Shown: positions 1-9,073 of the stretch, piece by piece
How positions within the stretch are numbered: the first letter of the stretch is position 1
Layout of the letters: the number at the start of each line of letters is the position of its first letter
Source: Ramicandelaber brevisporus
Lineage: Eukaryota; Kickxellomycota; Ramicandelaberales; Ramicandelaberaceae
Direction: 5' to 3'
Assembly (NCBI GenBank): GCA_025201865.1
Contig: MU602897.1
Location: 1-22,101 of the forward strand
Length of the DNA: 22,101 bases
Translations under genes and position numbers: made by a program
Notes under the pieces: model-generated
Told to the model about the DNA's origin: nothing
Databases searched by the model: none
Seen by the model: the letters and a program-made list of their open reading frames with translations, nothing else

Positions 1-302
1 GCGATGGTGAGCAACGGAGGTGAATGACCGGCTGCAGGTCACGGCTGGCGGTTTTTATGTCAATCGAGCTCGGTAGTGTCGCCGCTGTCGCCGCTGACGC
101 TGCCGCGGGGTTCGTTTGTTATCAGTGGCAGCCGCGTGTTTGCTCAATGATTCCATGAGCTGCACTGGCTCGCATGGCTTGCGGCCTGATAGCCAGCAGC
201 CGGCGTGTGATGGTGCCGCATGAGATGCGCTACGCTGCTACGGTTCTTGCTGTTATTGTTATTGTCGCTGCCGCTGTTATTGGTTTTGCTGCTACAGTTA
301 GT

Positions 303-338
303 GCTGTCACTGCTGTTTCCGCTGTCACTGCTGTTTTC
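303..338. repeat. 18-bp tandem direct repeat, two copies
   Basis: Two adjacent 18-bp units (303-320 and 321-338) start with GCTGTCACTGCTGTTT and differ only near their last bases. They sit inside a longer run of GCTG/GTTATT-like triplets (about 229-340). The surrounding short open frame on the plus strand (174-368) is hydrophobic only because of this triplet bias, so I do not call a gene. Confidence 0.7.
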
Positions 339-476
339 TTTGCCTGTCCTGGAAGCCTGCTGCGATAGTGGAATCGCGGTCTAGCACATGACGCGGCCAG
401 CAAATGAACACGTCGACAGATTGGCACCATGCGGTCTGGCGAGACGCCGTGCGGGTTGCTGAGACCAGCAGAAGAG

Positions 477-500
477 AGAGTGCGTTTGAGAGTGCGTTTG
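477..500. repeat. 12-bp tandem direct repeat, two copies
   Basis: The unit AGAGTGCGTTTG occurs at 477-488 and again directly after it at 489-500. It is followed by a GAGAGTGAGAGTGTGAGTGTG-like purine/GT stretch. No function can be inferred. Confidence 0.7.
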
Positions 501-895
501 AGAGAGTGAGAGTGTGAGTGTGCACGCGTGACTGCGGTTTGATACTTTATAAGGAAATGCAAGCGACTTTGACAATCGCTAGAGTGGGGATATCGCAGCC
601 GTCCCGCAGCGGGTGTGGTTTGGCTTATCCTGGACGGAGCGCACGGCGCGGCGCGCTGCCTGTCCCGTGATACGACGAGCGGAGGCTTGCTGGGCGGACG
701 TGCGCGTGAATGCGTGTGCAGATGTGTGTGTGCAGATATGTGCGCGGATGCATGTGCGGATGCGTTCGAGCGTGTGCGCGGACGAGCGCGTGGCGAGATT
801 GGCGAGATTGGACCGTGTTCTGACAGGCGGCGGATGTTCTATCTTGCAAAGCCGACCTGCGCTGGTCGCTGTGGCCGATTATAGAGACACAATGT

Positions 896-947
896 AACGG
901 CTGATTGTAGCGGCTCATTGCAACGACTGATTGCAACGGCTGATTGC
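896..947. repeat. Four-copy 13-bp tandem repeat
   Basis: Four head-to-tail 13-bp units occupy 896-908, 909-921, 922-934 and 935-947. The consensus is AACGGCTGATTGC, with one or two differences in units 1, 2 and 3. Most units contain a pyrimidine-AACGG core resembling a Myb recognition site and a GATTG core resembling an inverted CAATC box. The array lies in a gene-free stretch. It may be an ordinary minisatellite or a cluster of protein-binding sites; the sequence does not decide. Confidence 0.75.
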
Positions 948-1438
948 ATCCATGCGGGCTGCGCCATATCCAGCACGGTGCGTTTGTTATCGAGAGAGTG
1001 AGAGAAGCGAGAGAAGCGAGAGGAAGGAAGGGAAGGGAGGGGTGAACGGAGAAGGGTGAACGGAAGAGCGAGGACAGGATGAGGAAGGACGTCGGCTGAC
1101 ATGCGACATGCCCGATTGGATCTGCGCTGCGTTGTTTGGCTTGGATGTGTGCGCAGCATGCACTCTGGAAGGGCTATTGCTGCAATCGAGCTGCTGGGAG
1201 TGGAGTCAACAGCCTAGCACCAGAATGGAGGCTGTCGCGACTGTGACACCTGCACATTTAGTTGTTGTTTGGATGGTAGTTCAGATTGCTTGCAGCATCA
1301 GGTGGACTGGATGGCAGACAGATACACAGGCGGATATATGCGGACAGCGAGGAAATAACATGAAAGAGCAGCTGACTGTGGACATCCTATCCTGGCGCTG
1401 CTCTGGCCAGCCGGAGAGCCGTTGGGATGGATGGAGGC

Positions 1439-1442
1439 AAAA
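1439..1442 (-). terminator. RNA polymerase III terminator of tRNA-Pro
   Basis: Four A residues on the plus strand, read as TTTT on the minus strand, lie 4 nt past the 3' end of the tRNA. A run of four or more T residues just after the mature end is the usual eukaryotic Pol III stop signal. Confidence 0.7.
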
Positions 1443-1445
1443 GAT

Positions 1446-1517
1446 GGGCCTGACCGGGGATTGAACCCGGGACCTCTCCGACCCAAACGGAGAATCATAC
1501 CGCTAGACCATCAGGCC
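1446..1517 (-). tRNA. tRNA-Pro (anticodon TGG)
   Basis: Read on the minus strand, a 72-nt cloverleaf begins GGCCTGA at 1517 and closes with the complementary TCAGGCC, ending in a C discriminator at 1446. The anticodon stem CTCCG/CGGAG frames the loop TTTGGGT, so the anticodon is TGG, reading proline CCA and other CCN codons. The T arm contains GGTTCAATCC, the internal B box for RNA polymerase III, and the D arm contains the TGGTCTAGCGG A box. The overall sequence closely resembles eukaryotic cytoplasmic tRNA-Pro. No intron interrupts the anticodon loop, and CCA is not encoded, as expected for a nuclear gene. Confidence 0.95.
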
Positions 1518-2009
1518 GTTGCTGATTTTCAGTTTTTGTGGTTGTGCCAGAATCGTCGTATGTGGATAGCCATCATCCGACATGTGCCATTTCCATCGTG
1601 CGCCGAGCTGACTGCGTGTGTGTGTTTGTATCACTGTTGTCGCGAGTGTCGTCGGTAGTCTCCAGACAGCTGCTCACTATGGTGGTTCTACTCGCACCTC
1701 TCTATCATTTGCTTATGGTATGTAATTGCTCACAGTCTTTGTTGTCGCTATCGTTATCATCCACCGCTTGCTGCGACACACGCCGATGCTGTCCATGGTC
1801 GGCATTTCCCAGTCCGATCCAGCCACACGCACTCTCACACACACTCTTTCCTCCACATGTGCTCGTTTGTGCAATCCCCTCTCATCCGCACGCCATGTCT
1901 CGCTCGCATCCTCTACTTCCGGCACTCGCCATCCTATTATATTCTATAATATTCGACTCATTTGTATTCAATAATATTCTAATCAATCTAATTCAATGCA
2001 CAGGCAAAC
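1518..2009. other. Intergenic region between tRNA-Pro and the eIF5B 3' end
   Basis: No gene can be supported. The last part (about 1933-2000) is strongly AT-rich with the nonamer ATAATATTC at 1946-1954 and 1971-1979. It lies immediately downstream of the eIF5B stop codon on the minus strand, so it is the likely 3' untranslated and polyadenylation region of that gene. Positions 1538-1930 are pyrimidine-rich and contain only overlapping spurious frames. Confidence 0.5.
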
Positions 2010-5000
2010 TTACTGGATGTCGAGCAGTCCCTTCAGCTTCACAACCAGCGCCCACTCCTCCTTGCTCACATCCTTGCGGAAGTGCTCCTTCAGCACGTCA
2101 ATGCTGGTGCGTGTAATGTGAGAGTAGATTGGGTCCTTCTCAGTAAAGTGACGTCCAAACATACGTGGTGCCATGTATCCTGGGCAGTCAATCTTCACTG
2201 CAACGCCACCGGTAATCTTGCCCTTCTTTGCAACATCAATTGACTTCTTGTTGTGCTCGATACCGCCAACATAACCAATCTTGAGGATTTCCTTCTTCTT
2301 TGTGGCTGGATCAGTGTGAATAACGCAAAGTGGAGTGCCAATGCGCAGCTGACCTTCTGCGACGTCAACACCAATGATGATTGGACTACGAGTGTTGAAC
2401 ACGGCGCCTGGGATGATGCGCAGCTCAGCTGGGAAGATGGCCTGTGGGGCAGCATCTTTACGGCGCTGTTCAGCCATCTCAGCATAGTACTGAGTGAACT
2501 GGTCAAACAGATGGTAAATGATGTCAGCCTTAAAGATACGCACGCCAATATCATCAGCATAATCCTGAGCTTCCTTTTCAACCTTAACATCGAAGCAAAG
2601 CAATACAGCATGTTCACGAGATTTCTCCAGCATTGTGGCAGCACGAGTGACATCCTTCTTGAAAACAGTGCCCAGTGCAATCTGATTCACTGGAATCTTA
2701 GACTGCTTGAGGAATTCCAAAAGGGCTTCCAGGGAACCAAGAGTTGAAGCTTGTACATACACACCAGGGCCAGACTTGTTCAAATAGTCAGACAGATTCT
2801 TGAGATCAGACAGAACCTCTTCCTTCAATTCATTCTCATCATCACCTTCCTCAACAACCAACAGGCGGGAACCAGCAATAGCATGTTCCAAACCAGGTGC
2901 TGAAATCTTAACACCAAGAGCAGCCTTAACCGTTTGATGATGAACATACTCAGACTTAACGCGCAATTCTCTCATTGGCTGAGGAGTCAACAGAGCTCTA
3001 ATGTTGGTAACAATGGCACCTTGCAGGCCACACAATACAATTCTATCACCTTCACGCAATACACCGTTAGACAGCACCACATCAATGGTCGTACCAAAGC
3101 CTTCAATAACCTTAACTTCCAAAACAGTGCACTGAACTTCACTCAAATACATCAAATCACCAGTCAATCTGCCTTGAGTCAAGTTAACCAACAAGTCCAA
3201 CAGATCTGGAATACCTTCACCAGTAATGGCTGATGTAGGGATCAGTGAGACATTCTTGGCCACATTCTTGTTGTCAAAGAACAGCTCAGTGTTTAATCCT
3301 TGCTCAGCAAATGCCAGCTTGGTCTTCTCCAATCTATCATTAAACTCACGCTTAACTGATTCGGACTGCTTCTCGAATGACTGTCTGAATCCACCATTGG
3401 GAATTGGGTTCCAGCCAAACAATCTATCAATCTTGTTCAACGCAACAACAAATGGTGCCTTTCTTTGACGCAGCAAGTTAATGGACTCAATAGTCTGAGG
3501 CTCCAATCCATGCATTATATCCACAACCAAAATAGCAATGTTACACAGAGATGAACCACGCGATCTTAGATTGGTAAACGATTCGTGACCAGGAGTATCG
3601 ATAATGAGCAGACCAGGCAGGCGATAGCCGGCATCATGGCCCTTCTCAAACAACACTGCAGTCTTTTCTCTGACTGCCTCAATTGGGAAGTACGTGGCAC
3701 CAATCTGCTGGGTGATTCCACCAGCTTCGCCTCCCTGCACGTTGGTTTGTCTGATCTTATCCAGCAATTTGGTCTTTCCAGTATCGACGTGTCCCAAAAT
3801 GCATGCAATTGGTGATCTCAGATTCTCTGCGCTACGGTTGGCCTTGGCTGCCTCAATGCGCTCAAGTCTGCGCTGGCGAGCCAGCTCGAGCTTCTCACGC
3901 TCAGCTCTGGCACGTGCCGATTCTCTGGGTCCAGAATCATCACTGTCGTAGTCGCTTTCATCACTGTCATCATCACTGTCATCTTCACTGTCATCATCAT
4001 CTTCATCATCATCAGAGCCATCGTCTTCACTCTCTTCATCTTCACTGTCACCAGAGTCGTTGTTATCGGCATCAGCCTTGGTTGGCTTGGCTGGAGCTGA
4101 AGTTGAAGCTGACTTGGCTGGCTTGGATACCTCCGCAGCGCTTGCAGTGGCAGCAGCCTTGCTGGACTCATCATCGCCATCCTCATCAGAAGAGGATGCA
4201 TCCCATTCAGACTTGACATCTTCTTCTTCCTCTTCCTCCTCCTTGGTCTCAGCAGTCTTCTTCTCATCGTCATCTGAAGCATCCCATTCAGACTTGACTT
4301 CATCATCCTCCTCTTCCGCTGCGGCAGCAGAAGCGGCGGTGGCTGGCTTCTTCTTGCCATCGCCTTTTGAAGCTGGCGGTGTCGATGTTGTAGCTTGTTG
4401 TGTCTGTGTCTGTGTCTGTTGCTGTTGCTGTTGTTGCTGTTGTTTGCCACCACGCTTACGGCGGTTATCATACACTACTCGTTTTGGCTTAGACTCGGCG
4501 GCAGCAGCACCATCGGCATCATCAGCAGCAGCAGATGAAGAGGAGAGTGCAGGAATGCGCACATTTGATGCCTCCAGCAACTGCTGTAAACGCAATTGCT
4601 TGAGACGCTCAGCTTCCTTCTGTTCCTTTGTGAGTGGCTTTCCTTCCTTCTTCAACCGTGCAATTCTTTCCTTCTGCTTCAGCTTCTTCTTTTGGCGCTC
4701 CTCTTCCTTCTTCTTTTCTTCCGCCTCTTGCTTTAATCTCTCTTCTTCTTCTCTTCTCTTCTCTTCCTCAAGTCTCTTCTGCTCCTCCTCCTCTGCCTTG
4801 CGCTGTGCCTCAATTCGCTGTCTCAGCGCTACCAAATGTGCCGGTGTGCTTCCTGAGTCTCCTCCCTTCTTCTTCTTGCCTCCACCTGCTGCCGGAGTGG
4901 TTGTGGTTGTAGTTGTGGTTGTTGTTCCAGATGAGCTCTTACCGGCCATTGCTGCTGCCATCGCCTGCAAGTCAATTTCTCCTCCACCGCCGCCACCGCC

Positions 5001-5561
5001 GGCCTTCTTTCCCTTGCCCTTGCCCTTCTTGGATTTGCCTCCTTCGTTAGATGCAGCTTCCGCAGTAGTGTCGGTCACCGCTGCCGCTGTCTCTGCCTCT
5101 GCAGCAGCTGCAGCATCCGCAGCAGCCAATGCAGCCTCCATATCGCCATCAAAGTCATCAACCACATTCTTCTTGCCGCCCTTGCCCTTCTTGTTGTTCT
5201 TCTTCTTGGTGTCATTGCTGCTGGCAGCCTGTGGTTCGGCGGCTTCGGTGTCGAGGCGGGCCAATTCAGCCTCCATGTCAAAGTCAAATGCATCGTTCTT
5301 CTTGCCCTTCTTGCCCTTCTTCTTACTGGCTGTTGTTGACTGGGCTGCAGCCATCTGTGCCATCAATCCATCGACCTCAACCTCTGCTTCCGGATCTTCT
5401 TCATCTGGCTGTGCGTCGGTTGACGCGTCCATTGAAAGTGCAGCAAACCCGGATGATGGAGCACTAGTAAACGACTCCTCAACCAGCTCTGCATCACGAG
5501 CGGCGTCTTCGCTCGCCCAGTAATCGTCCTGCTGCTTCTTTTGCTTTGTCTTCTTAGCCAT
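2010..5561 (-). CDS. FUN12: Translation initiation factor eIF5B (GTPase)
   Basis: eIF5B is the cytosolic GTPase that promotes joining of the 60S subunit to the 40S initiation complex and positions Met-tRNAi. The 1183-residue product is close to the length of animal eIF5B and longer than the yeast protein. Residues 1-580 are low complexity: lysine-rich blocks, a Gly8 run, poly-Thr, a poly-Gln stretch and long Asp/Glu/Ser tracts, as is typical of this family's N-terminus. The GTPase domain shows G1 GHVDTGKT (590-597), G3 DTPGHE (655-660), G4 NKID (709-712) and a G5-like SAITGEG. The C-terminal half aligns by eye with domains II-IV. The start ATG is followed by MAKKTKQKK, a typical family beginning. 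Within the N-terminus a KSEWDAS motif occurs twice. No intron is apparent. The CDS is unbroken. Confidence 0.97.
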   Translation of the reverse strand: MAKKTKQKKQQDDYWASEDAARDAELVEESFTSAPSSGFAALSMDASTDAQPDEEDPEAEVEVDGLMAQMAAAQSTTASKKKGKKGKKNDAFDFDMEAELARLDTEAAEPQAASSNDTKKKNNKKGKGGKKNVVDDFDGDMEAALAAADAAAAAEAETAAAVTDTTAEAASNEGGKSKKGKGKGKKAGGGGGGGEIDLQAMAAAMAGKSSSGTTTTTTTTTTPAAGGGKKKKGGDSGSTPAHLVALRQRIEAQRKAEEEEQKRLEEEKRREEEERLKQEAEEKKKEEERQKKKLKQKERIARLKKEGKPLTKEQKEAERLKQLRLQQLLEASNVRIPALSSSSAAADDADGAAAAESKPKRVVYDNRRKRGGKQQQQQQQQQTQTQTQQATTSTPPASKGDGKKKPATAASAAAAEEEDDEVKSEWDASDDDEKKTAETKEEEEEEEDVKSEWDASSSDEDGDDESSKAAATASAAEVSKPAKSASTSAPAKPTKADADNNDSGDSEDEESEDDGSDDDEDDDDSEDDSDDDSDESDYDSDDSGPRESARARAEREKLELARQRRLERIEAAKANRSAENLRSPIACILGHVDTGKTKLLDKIRQTNVQGGEAGGITQQIGATYFPIEAVREKTAVLFEKGHDAGYRLPGLLIIDTPGHESFTNLRSRGSSLCNIAILVVDIMHGLEPQTIESINLLRQRKAPFVVALNKIDRLFGWNPIPNGGFRQSFEKQSESVKREFNDRLEKTKLAFAEQGLNTELFFDNKNVAKNVSLIPTSAITGEGIPDLLDLLVNLTQGRLTGDLMYLSEVQCTVLEVKVIEGFGTTIDVVLSNGVLREGDRIVLCGLQGAIVTNIRALLTPQPMRELRVKSEYVHHQTVKAALGVKISAPGLEHAIAGSRLLVVEEGDDENELKEEVLSDLKNLSDYLNKSGPGVYVQASTLGSLEALLEFLKQSKIPVNQIALGTVFKKDVTRAATMLEKSREHAVLLCFDVKVEKEAQDYADDIGVRIFKADIIYHLFDQFTQYYAEMAEQRRKDAAPQAIFPAELRIIPGAVFNTRSPIIIGVDVAEGQLRIGTPLCVIHTDPATKKKEILKIGYVGGIEHNKKSIDVAKKGKITGGVAVKIDCPGYMAPRMFGRHFTEKDPIYSHITRTSIDVLKEHFRKDVSKEEWALVVKLKGLLDIQ
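4198..4298 (-). repeat. Duplicated KSEWDAS-coding segment in eIF5B
   Basis: A 20-bp sequence is perfectly repeated at 4198-4217 and 4279-4298 and encodes the same VKSEWDA peptide in the acidic N-terminal region of eIF5B. The segments between are Glu/Lys-rich. It may be a short linear motif that was duplicated, or ordinary expansion within a disordered region. Confidence 0.6.
4397..4446 (-). repeat. Gln/Thr-coding CAG/CAA tract in eIF5B
   Basis: On the minus strand a mixed CAA/CAG run encodes nine glutamines followed by alternating Gln-Thr. The mix of synonymous codons lowers slippage compared with a pure CAG tract. It belongs to the disordered N-terminal half of eIF5B. Confidence 0.75.
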
Positions 5562-5769
5562 CCTGTCTTCTTTTTTGGTGCTGCTGCTGCTGTTTGTGTC
5601 TACGCTGACGACGCTTTACTATCGTACTATGAAGTAATAAAAATGAAATAAAAAAATAGTGTGCGATTCAATTCACTCAACGCAGATCAACAAAGCTGCA
5701 CACTGCATACCTCTTCTCAACTCGATTCGATTGAAAAAGAGAAAAGAGAAAAAGGAAAAAAGGAAAAAA

Positions 5770-7200
5770 TCAATTAAAAAGAGATGCAATCAGGTACATT
5801 GCGTTTCCGCCGAACCCAACACTGTCGATACACTTGATATCCTCATTGTGAACCGAGCCAAAGTCTAATTTAGTTGGTGTGTCACAGTGCAGTGGATGAC
5901 CATGAGTATCTCGTGGTTTATGTGTACCTAGCCTGTTGAATGAATCGTTGATTCCCCATAACCAGAGTTGCTTATTATCAAGGACTGCGCCATAGTATCC
6001 AAATCCGGCATGAATGCTATTAGCCTTCATACCTGATGGCAGGCCAATGACTTTCCGCGGTCTCAGCACCATGGGTGGAGTGCGACTATCAGCCGGGTTG
6101 TAATCCACGTCATCTCTGCGAGTTCCAATAGGGCCATATCCACAGCCATAAACATTTCCATCATCGCATAGTACGAGAGATCCGGTTGACCCAGCCGCAA
6201 TGTCCACTACCGAATGAGACAGTGTGTCAACCTTCACTGGCTGGGAAACCCTGTCGATTTTAGAGCCTAGCATGGCCTGGCCGTATTCTGAATTGCCCCA
6301 AGCAAACAGTGACCCGTCCTCCGTCAATGCTAGAGTAGTGTCTGCAGAACATGTAATCTTGCGAATATTGCGCTCGCTGAGAACACCAGTGTCCAGTGAA
6401 TGTCCTTCAACACCAACTGGAAATGGTCTGCAAGTGGCATGGAGTGAATCGTCAGATGTACGACCAAGTTGTCCATCAGCATTCCATCCTGCAGTATACG
6501 CCTTCCCGTTATTACCTAATACAACTGTGTGATCGAGACCACATGCAACTGATCTGGCAAACACTCTATCAGTAAACTGAATTGGTCTGTCGCTATTCCA
6601 CTCATATTGTAACAAACCGTCTGCTTTGTTGATTCCATTCGCGAGCTGACCGAATGAGTTTCTGCCAAATGTGAAAAGCTCAGTCCGTTTTGTGCTAATA
6701 TCCTGCAGCACTACAGCAGTATGCTCTCGACCACATGCAATTGATATTGGCTGTTTCCCATGGGGGCAGGGTATCAAGTTCCTTTGGATGTTCTCATCAT
6801 TTCGAGGGCATCCAAGTTGCATCGACTCGTTGAGTCCACTCATCACAATGTAGTATTTTTGGTGGTGCAGCTCTTTCAATGTGATAGCTGCATGTTTCCA
6901 GCCAGCCGATACTGCCACAGGTTCAACCTGACCATGTGCGATTTGAGCTGATAGAGATGGCGCGAGCTCTTCCAAATCGACTCGTACCAAACGCCGTTCA
7001 CTGCCGCTTGAACTCGGCAGTGCTGTTGCTGCTGCTGTTGCTGCTGCCGCTGCTCCGGTTACAAACAACTGGCGCGTCGATGAACGAGCCTCGTCTTTCC
7101 GCAATGCACTCGATGCTCTCGATTCTGTCGAATACAGCTTGCGTATCAAAGGACTGTTTGGAGCTATGGGCAGCTGGCGGCAGAAGCGGTGAATCAGCAT
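5770..7200 (-). CDS. RCC1-repeat protein, probably mitochondrial (RCC1L-like)
   Basis: A 476-residue protein made largely of RCC1-type beta-propeller repeats. Recognisable repeat signatures include ACGREHTAVVL, FTFGRNSFGQL, ACGLDHTVVL, YTAGWNADGQLG, LFAWGNSEYGQ and LWLWGINDSFNRLG. The N-terminus (MLIHRFCRQL...RKLYSTES) is basic, free of acidic residues for about 25 positions and ends in a presequence-like RKLYS, suggesting mitochondrial import. This combination resembles animal RCC1L/WBSCR16, a mitochondrial protein linked to ribosome assembly and fusion; that role is inferred by similarity only. An Ala-rich low-complexity segment (about residues 49-61) follows the presequence. The gene ends 208 bp upstream of eIF5B on the same strand and shares a 174-bp divergent promoter region with the cornichon gene. 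Other RCC1-fold proteins remain possible. Confidence 0.85.
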   Translation of the reverse strand: MLIHRFCRQLPIAPNSPLIRKLYSTESRASSALRKDEARSSTRQLFVTGAAAAATAAATALPSSSGSERRLVRVDLEELAPSLSAQIAHGQVEPVAVSAGWKHAAITLKELHHQKYYIVMSGLNESMQLGCPRNDENIQRNLIPCPHGKQPISIACGREHTAVVLQDISTKRTELFTFGRNSFGQLANGINKADGLLQYEWNSDRPIQFTDRVFARSVACGLDHTVVLGNNGKAYTAGWNADGQLGRTSDDSLHATCRPFPVGVEGHSLDTGVLSERNIRKITCSADTTLALTEDGSLFAWGNSEYGQAMLGSKIDRVSQPVKVDTLSHSVVDIAAGSTGSLVLCDDGNVYGCGYGPIGTRRDDVDYNPADSRTPPMVLRPRKVIGLPSGMKANSIHAGFGYYGAVLDNKQLWLWGINDSFNRLGTHKPRDTHGHPLHCDTPTKLDFGSVHNEDIKCIDSVGFGGNAMYLIASLFN

Positions 7201-7374
7201 CTCAGGGATTCTCTTTTTCTTTTCTTTCTTTTCTTTTTTCTTTTTTTTCTTCTTGGTTCAGAACGCGATTCAACTTTCATCATAAACCGCTTTTCAACGA
7301 ACAGAACGAACAGAACGAACAACAGACACACAGACAGAAAGACAAAGTGACACGCGTGTATTGCTGATCGACAG
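7201..7374. promoter_or_regulatory. Divergent promoter region, RCC1-like / Erv14
   Basis: The 174 bp between the two start codons must carry both upstream regions. It contains a pyrimidine tract (about 7210-7253, CTTTT units) just outside the RCC1-like start and three tandem copies of a GAACA-type unit around 7300-7320. No clear TATA box is seen. Confidence 0.5.
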
Positions 7375-7830
7375 ATGCCTTGGGATGCAATTGCCTTCTT
7401 ACTTGGCCTGATTATGGCCGGCGGACTGCTGTTTGGAGCAGTGTATGTAGTCATCATGTTGACAGACTTGGAGTGTGATTACATCAACCCTATTGACCTG
7501 TGCAACAACTTGAATACCCTTGTGATGCCGCTTCTTGGCGTCCATCTGTTCATGACCGTCATGTTCTTGCTCACTGGGTGCTGGCTTGCCTTCATTATTA
7601 ATGCAGTGTTCCTTGGCTGGCAGATGTATAAAGTGTCTCTGCGTCGCCATCTATTTGATGCAACCGATATCTTCAGACAGCTCAATGCTCGCAAATGGGA
7701 TGAATACTTTAAGGTTGGATTCTTCCTGCTGTCATTCTTCTACTATCTGTTTGCAATGATATTCTCTCTCATTGAGGCTAACCAAGACACTCCCGCCTAC
7801 GGTCACTACCAGAACATGCGTCACAATTAA
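7375..7830 (+). CDS. ERV14: Cornichon family COPII cargo receptor (Erv14-like)
   Basis: Cornichon proteins are small ER membrane proteins that load transmembrane cargo into COPII vesicles; yeast Erv14 is needed for polarity-related cargo. The 151-residue product (yeast: 138) has hydrophobic segments at about residues 6-29, 49-78 and 112-133. It carries the family segment DLECDYINPIDLC (31-43) and the IFRQL motif (99-103), equivalent to the IFRTL motif through which Erv14 contacts COPII coat. The start ATG begins MPWDAIAF, close to the usual cornichon N-terminus, so this start is well supported. The short hydrophilic C-terminal tail ends in NMRHN. The gene converges on the phosphatase gene with 126 bp between stop codons. 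Confidence 0.96.
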   Translation: MPWDAIAFLLGLIMAGGLLFGAVYVVIMLTDLECDYINPIDLCNNLNTLVMPLLGVHLFMTVMFLLTGCWLAFIINAVFLGWQMYKVSLRRHLFDATDIFRQLNARKWDEYFKVGFFLLSFFYYLFAMIFSLIEANQDTPAYGHYQNMRHN

Positions 7831-7869
7831 TTGAGCAATCAATCAGTCAATTACTTACTTACTCATTCC

Positions 7870-7875
7870 TTTATT
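7870..7875 (-). promoter_or_regulatory. Candidate polyadenylation signal of the PHO13-like gene
   Basis: TTTATT on the plus strand reads AATAAA on the minus strand, 81 nt past the phosphatase stop codon. A second AATAAA (7932-7937) lies only about 20 nt past the stop. Both are in the short convergent gap with ERV14, and either could be used; the assignment is inferred from position alone. Confidence 0.4.
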
Positions 7876-7956
7876 TATACTTACTTTAAGCTTAAACTCA
7901 CCCATCTTATTTCAGTTTAATTTAACCAGTTTTTATTTTTCATGGCTAGGATAGCA

Positions 7957-8955
7957 CTATTTGAGAAGACTAGCCAGTTGACCAAGTCCCGAAATGTAGT
8001 GGTCGGCACGCAACTGAAGAGTCTCCGAAGTGGCCATGGCCTCAGTCGTAACACCGGTCAGCACTAGCAGTGTGCCCAATCCGCCATCAATTCCAAACTT
8101 GATATCAGTGTCAAGACGATCGCCCACCATGCAAGTCCGCTTGCGATCAAGATGGAAGCTAGCGGTAACTGTATCCAGCATGGTCTGATGAGGCTTGCCA
8201 ATCACAACAGGCTGACGGCCGGTGGCAGTTCGCAGCACCGATAAAAGCGAACCAGAGCCAGGAATGATGCCAATGGGAGTCGGGAGACCTTGATCATCGT
8301 TGGTCGCAATGAACAGGCACTCGCTCTTCCTGCCATTTGAAGTGATGGGCGAGTTCAAGTAGCGAGCAGCACGAGCCAACTTTGTGTATCCAATATTGAA
8401 ATCCAATCCCTGAACAATCGCTCCAACATCGGGATCATCGCAGATATGATGCAGCTCAGCATCAGTGTACTTCTTGTTACACTCCTCAATGGTGAATGTG
8501 GAAATACCTTGCTCATTCAACTCATCGAACACACCTTGCTCTCCAACAATAAACACCTTCTTGTCCGCGGGGAACTTCACAATGTTGCGCAGATACAGAG
8601 CAGTGGCATAGGACGAATTGAAGATCTCATCCTTGGGGACAGTGAGCCCCAGCGACGCAAATTTGGCTGCATTGACTTGACGGGACTTTGTGCTGTTGTT
8701 GGTCACAAAGAGAAGGCGCTTGCCCATTGAACGGAGCAAGTCGATGGCTTCAGCAACGCCTTCAAGGAGATGACCGCCGTGCCAGATCACACCGTCGCAG
8801 TCGAGCAGGAAGGTGTCATACTGGTCAAGCAGCTTACGAGCATCCTCGGCTGTCGCGACAAGGCGAGGCAGCGGCCTCGTGGGATACAGATCACCAGCAG
8901 TAGCAGCAGTAGCAGCAGTAGCAGCAGTGGCAACAGCGGAGGCAGTAGATGACAT
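7957..8955 (-). CDS. PHO13: HAD-family phosphatase (PHO13 / phosphoglycolate phosphatase type)
   Basis: A 332-residue haloacid dehalogenase-superfamily hydrolase of the 4-nitrophenylphosphatase group. Yeast Pho13 and mammalian phosphoglycolate phosphatase remove toxic side products such as 2-phosphoglycolate. All HAD motifs are present: motif I DCDGVIW (52-58, nucleophile D52 and acid/base D54), motif II TNNST (85-89), motif III lysine in IGKP (K254) and motif IV GDRLDTD (278-284). The C2-type cap domain lies between motifs II and III. I start at the ATG giving MSSTASAV; a longer frame adds 24 residues encoded by an A/T-rich upstream tract and is less likely. Residues 7-20 are an Ala-Thr run from a 9-bp repeat. 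No mitochondrial presequence is evident, so the enzyme is probably cytosolic. Natural substrate cannot be read from sequence. Confidence 0.93.
   Translation of the reverse strand: MSSTASAVATAATAATAATAGDLYPTRPLPRLVATAEDARKLLDQYDTFLLDCDGVIWHGGHLLEGVAEAIDLLRSMGKRLLFVTNNSTKSRQVNAAKFASLGLTVPKDEIFNSSYATALYLRNIVKFPADKKVFIVGEQGVFDELNEQGISTFTIEECNKKYTDAELHHICDDPDVGAIVQGLDFNIGYTKLARAARYLNSPITSNGRKSECLFIATNDDQGLPTPIGIIPGSGSLLSVLRTATGRQPVVIGKPHQTMLDTVTASFHLDRKRTCMVGDRLDTDIKFGIDGGLGTLLVLTGVTTEAMATSETLQLRADHYISGLGQLASLLK
8893..8935 (-). repeat. 9-bp repeat coding for Ala-Thr-Ala tract
   Basis: About three copies of the 9-bp unit AGTAGCAGC (plus strand) followed by a degenerate copy. Read in the coding sense they give the AATAATAATA run at the N-terminus of the PHO13-like protein, which is outside the catalytic fold. 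Confidence 0.7.
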
Positions 8956-9073
8956 ATCAATCTCGGAATGATTTTTCTCGAAAAAAAATAAGATAAAAAA
9001 TAAGATAAAAAACAATGAATAGTGCAAGTAGTGTAGATAGGGAATGAAGTAGTAACTAGTTGATTGAGTTGAG

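Larger units (their letters stand above)
1..1445. other. Gene-free stretch with short repeats
   Basis: No coding region can be supported here. The open frames are short, overlap each other on both strands and translate into low-complexity sequence such as runs of Ala-Val-Thr or Cys-Ala-Asp. What is visible: an 18-bp direct repeat at 303-338, a 12-bp direct repeat at 477-500, an alternating purine-pyrimidine stretch around 700-790, a 4 x 13-bp tandem repeat at 896-947 and a purine-rich tract around 990-1060. It could be promoter or 5' untranslated sequence of a gene lying to the left, but nothing in the sequence proves this. Confidence 0.6.

Noticed and set aside
174-368. 64-residue hydrophobic open frame that looks like a small membrane or secreted protein
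   Set aside because: Hydrophobicity comes from GCTGTT-type triplet repeats, including an 18-bp direct repeat. There is no conserved motif or supporting context.
615-897. Overlapping Cys-rich frames that could suggest a small cysteine-rich protein
   Set aside because: The Cys residues arise from TGTGTG/TGTGCG repeats, and three frames on both strands are open at once, which indicates base bias rather than coding.
1718-1735. GTATGT followed by CACAG, resembling a short intron
   Set aside because: Only 18 nt separate donor and acceptor, too short for splicing, and neither side is coding.
4060-5523. 487-codon plus-strand open frame antisense to the eIF5B N-terminus
   Set aside because: It is the reverse translation of Lys/Asp/Glu/Ala low complexity, giving Ser, Phe, Leu and Ala runs. 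There is no domain, and it coincides with a clear gene.
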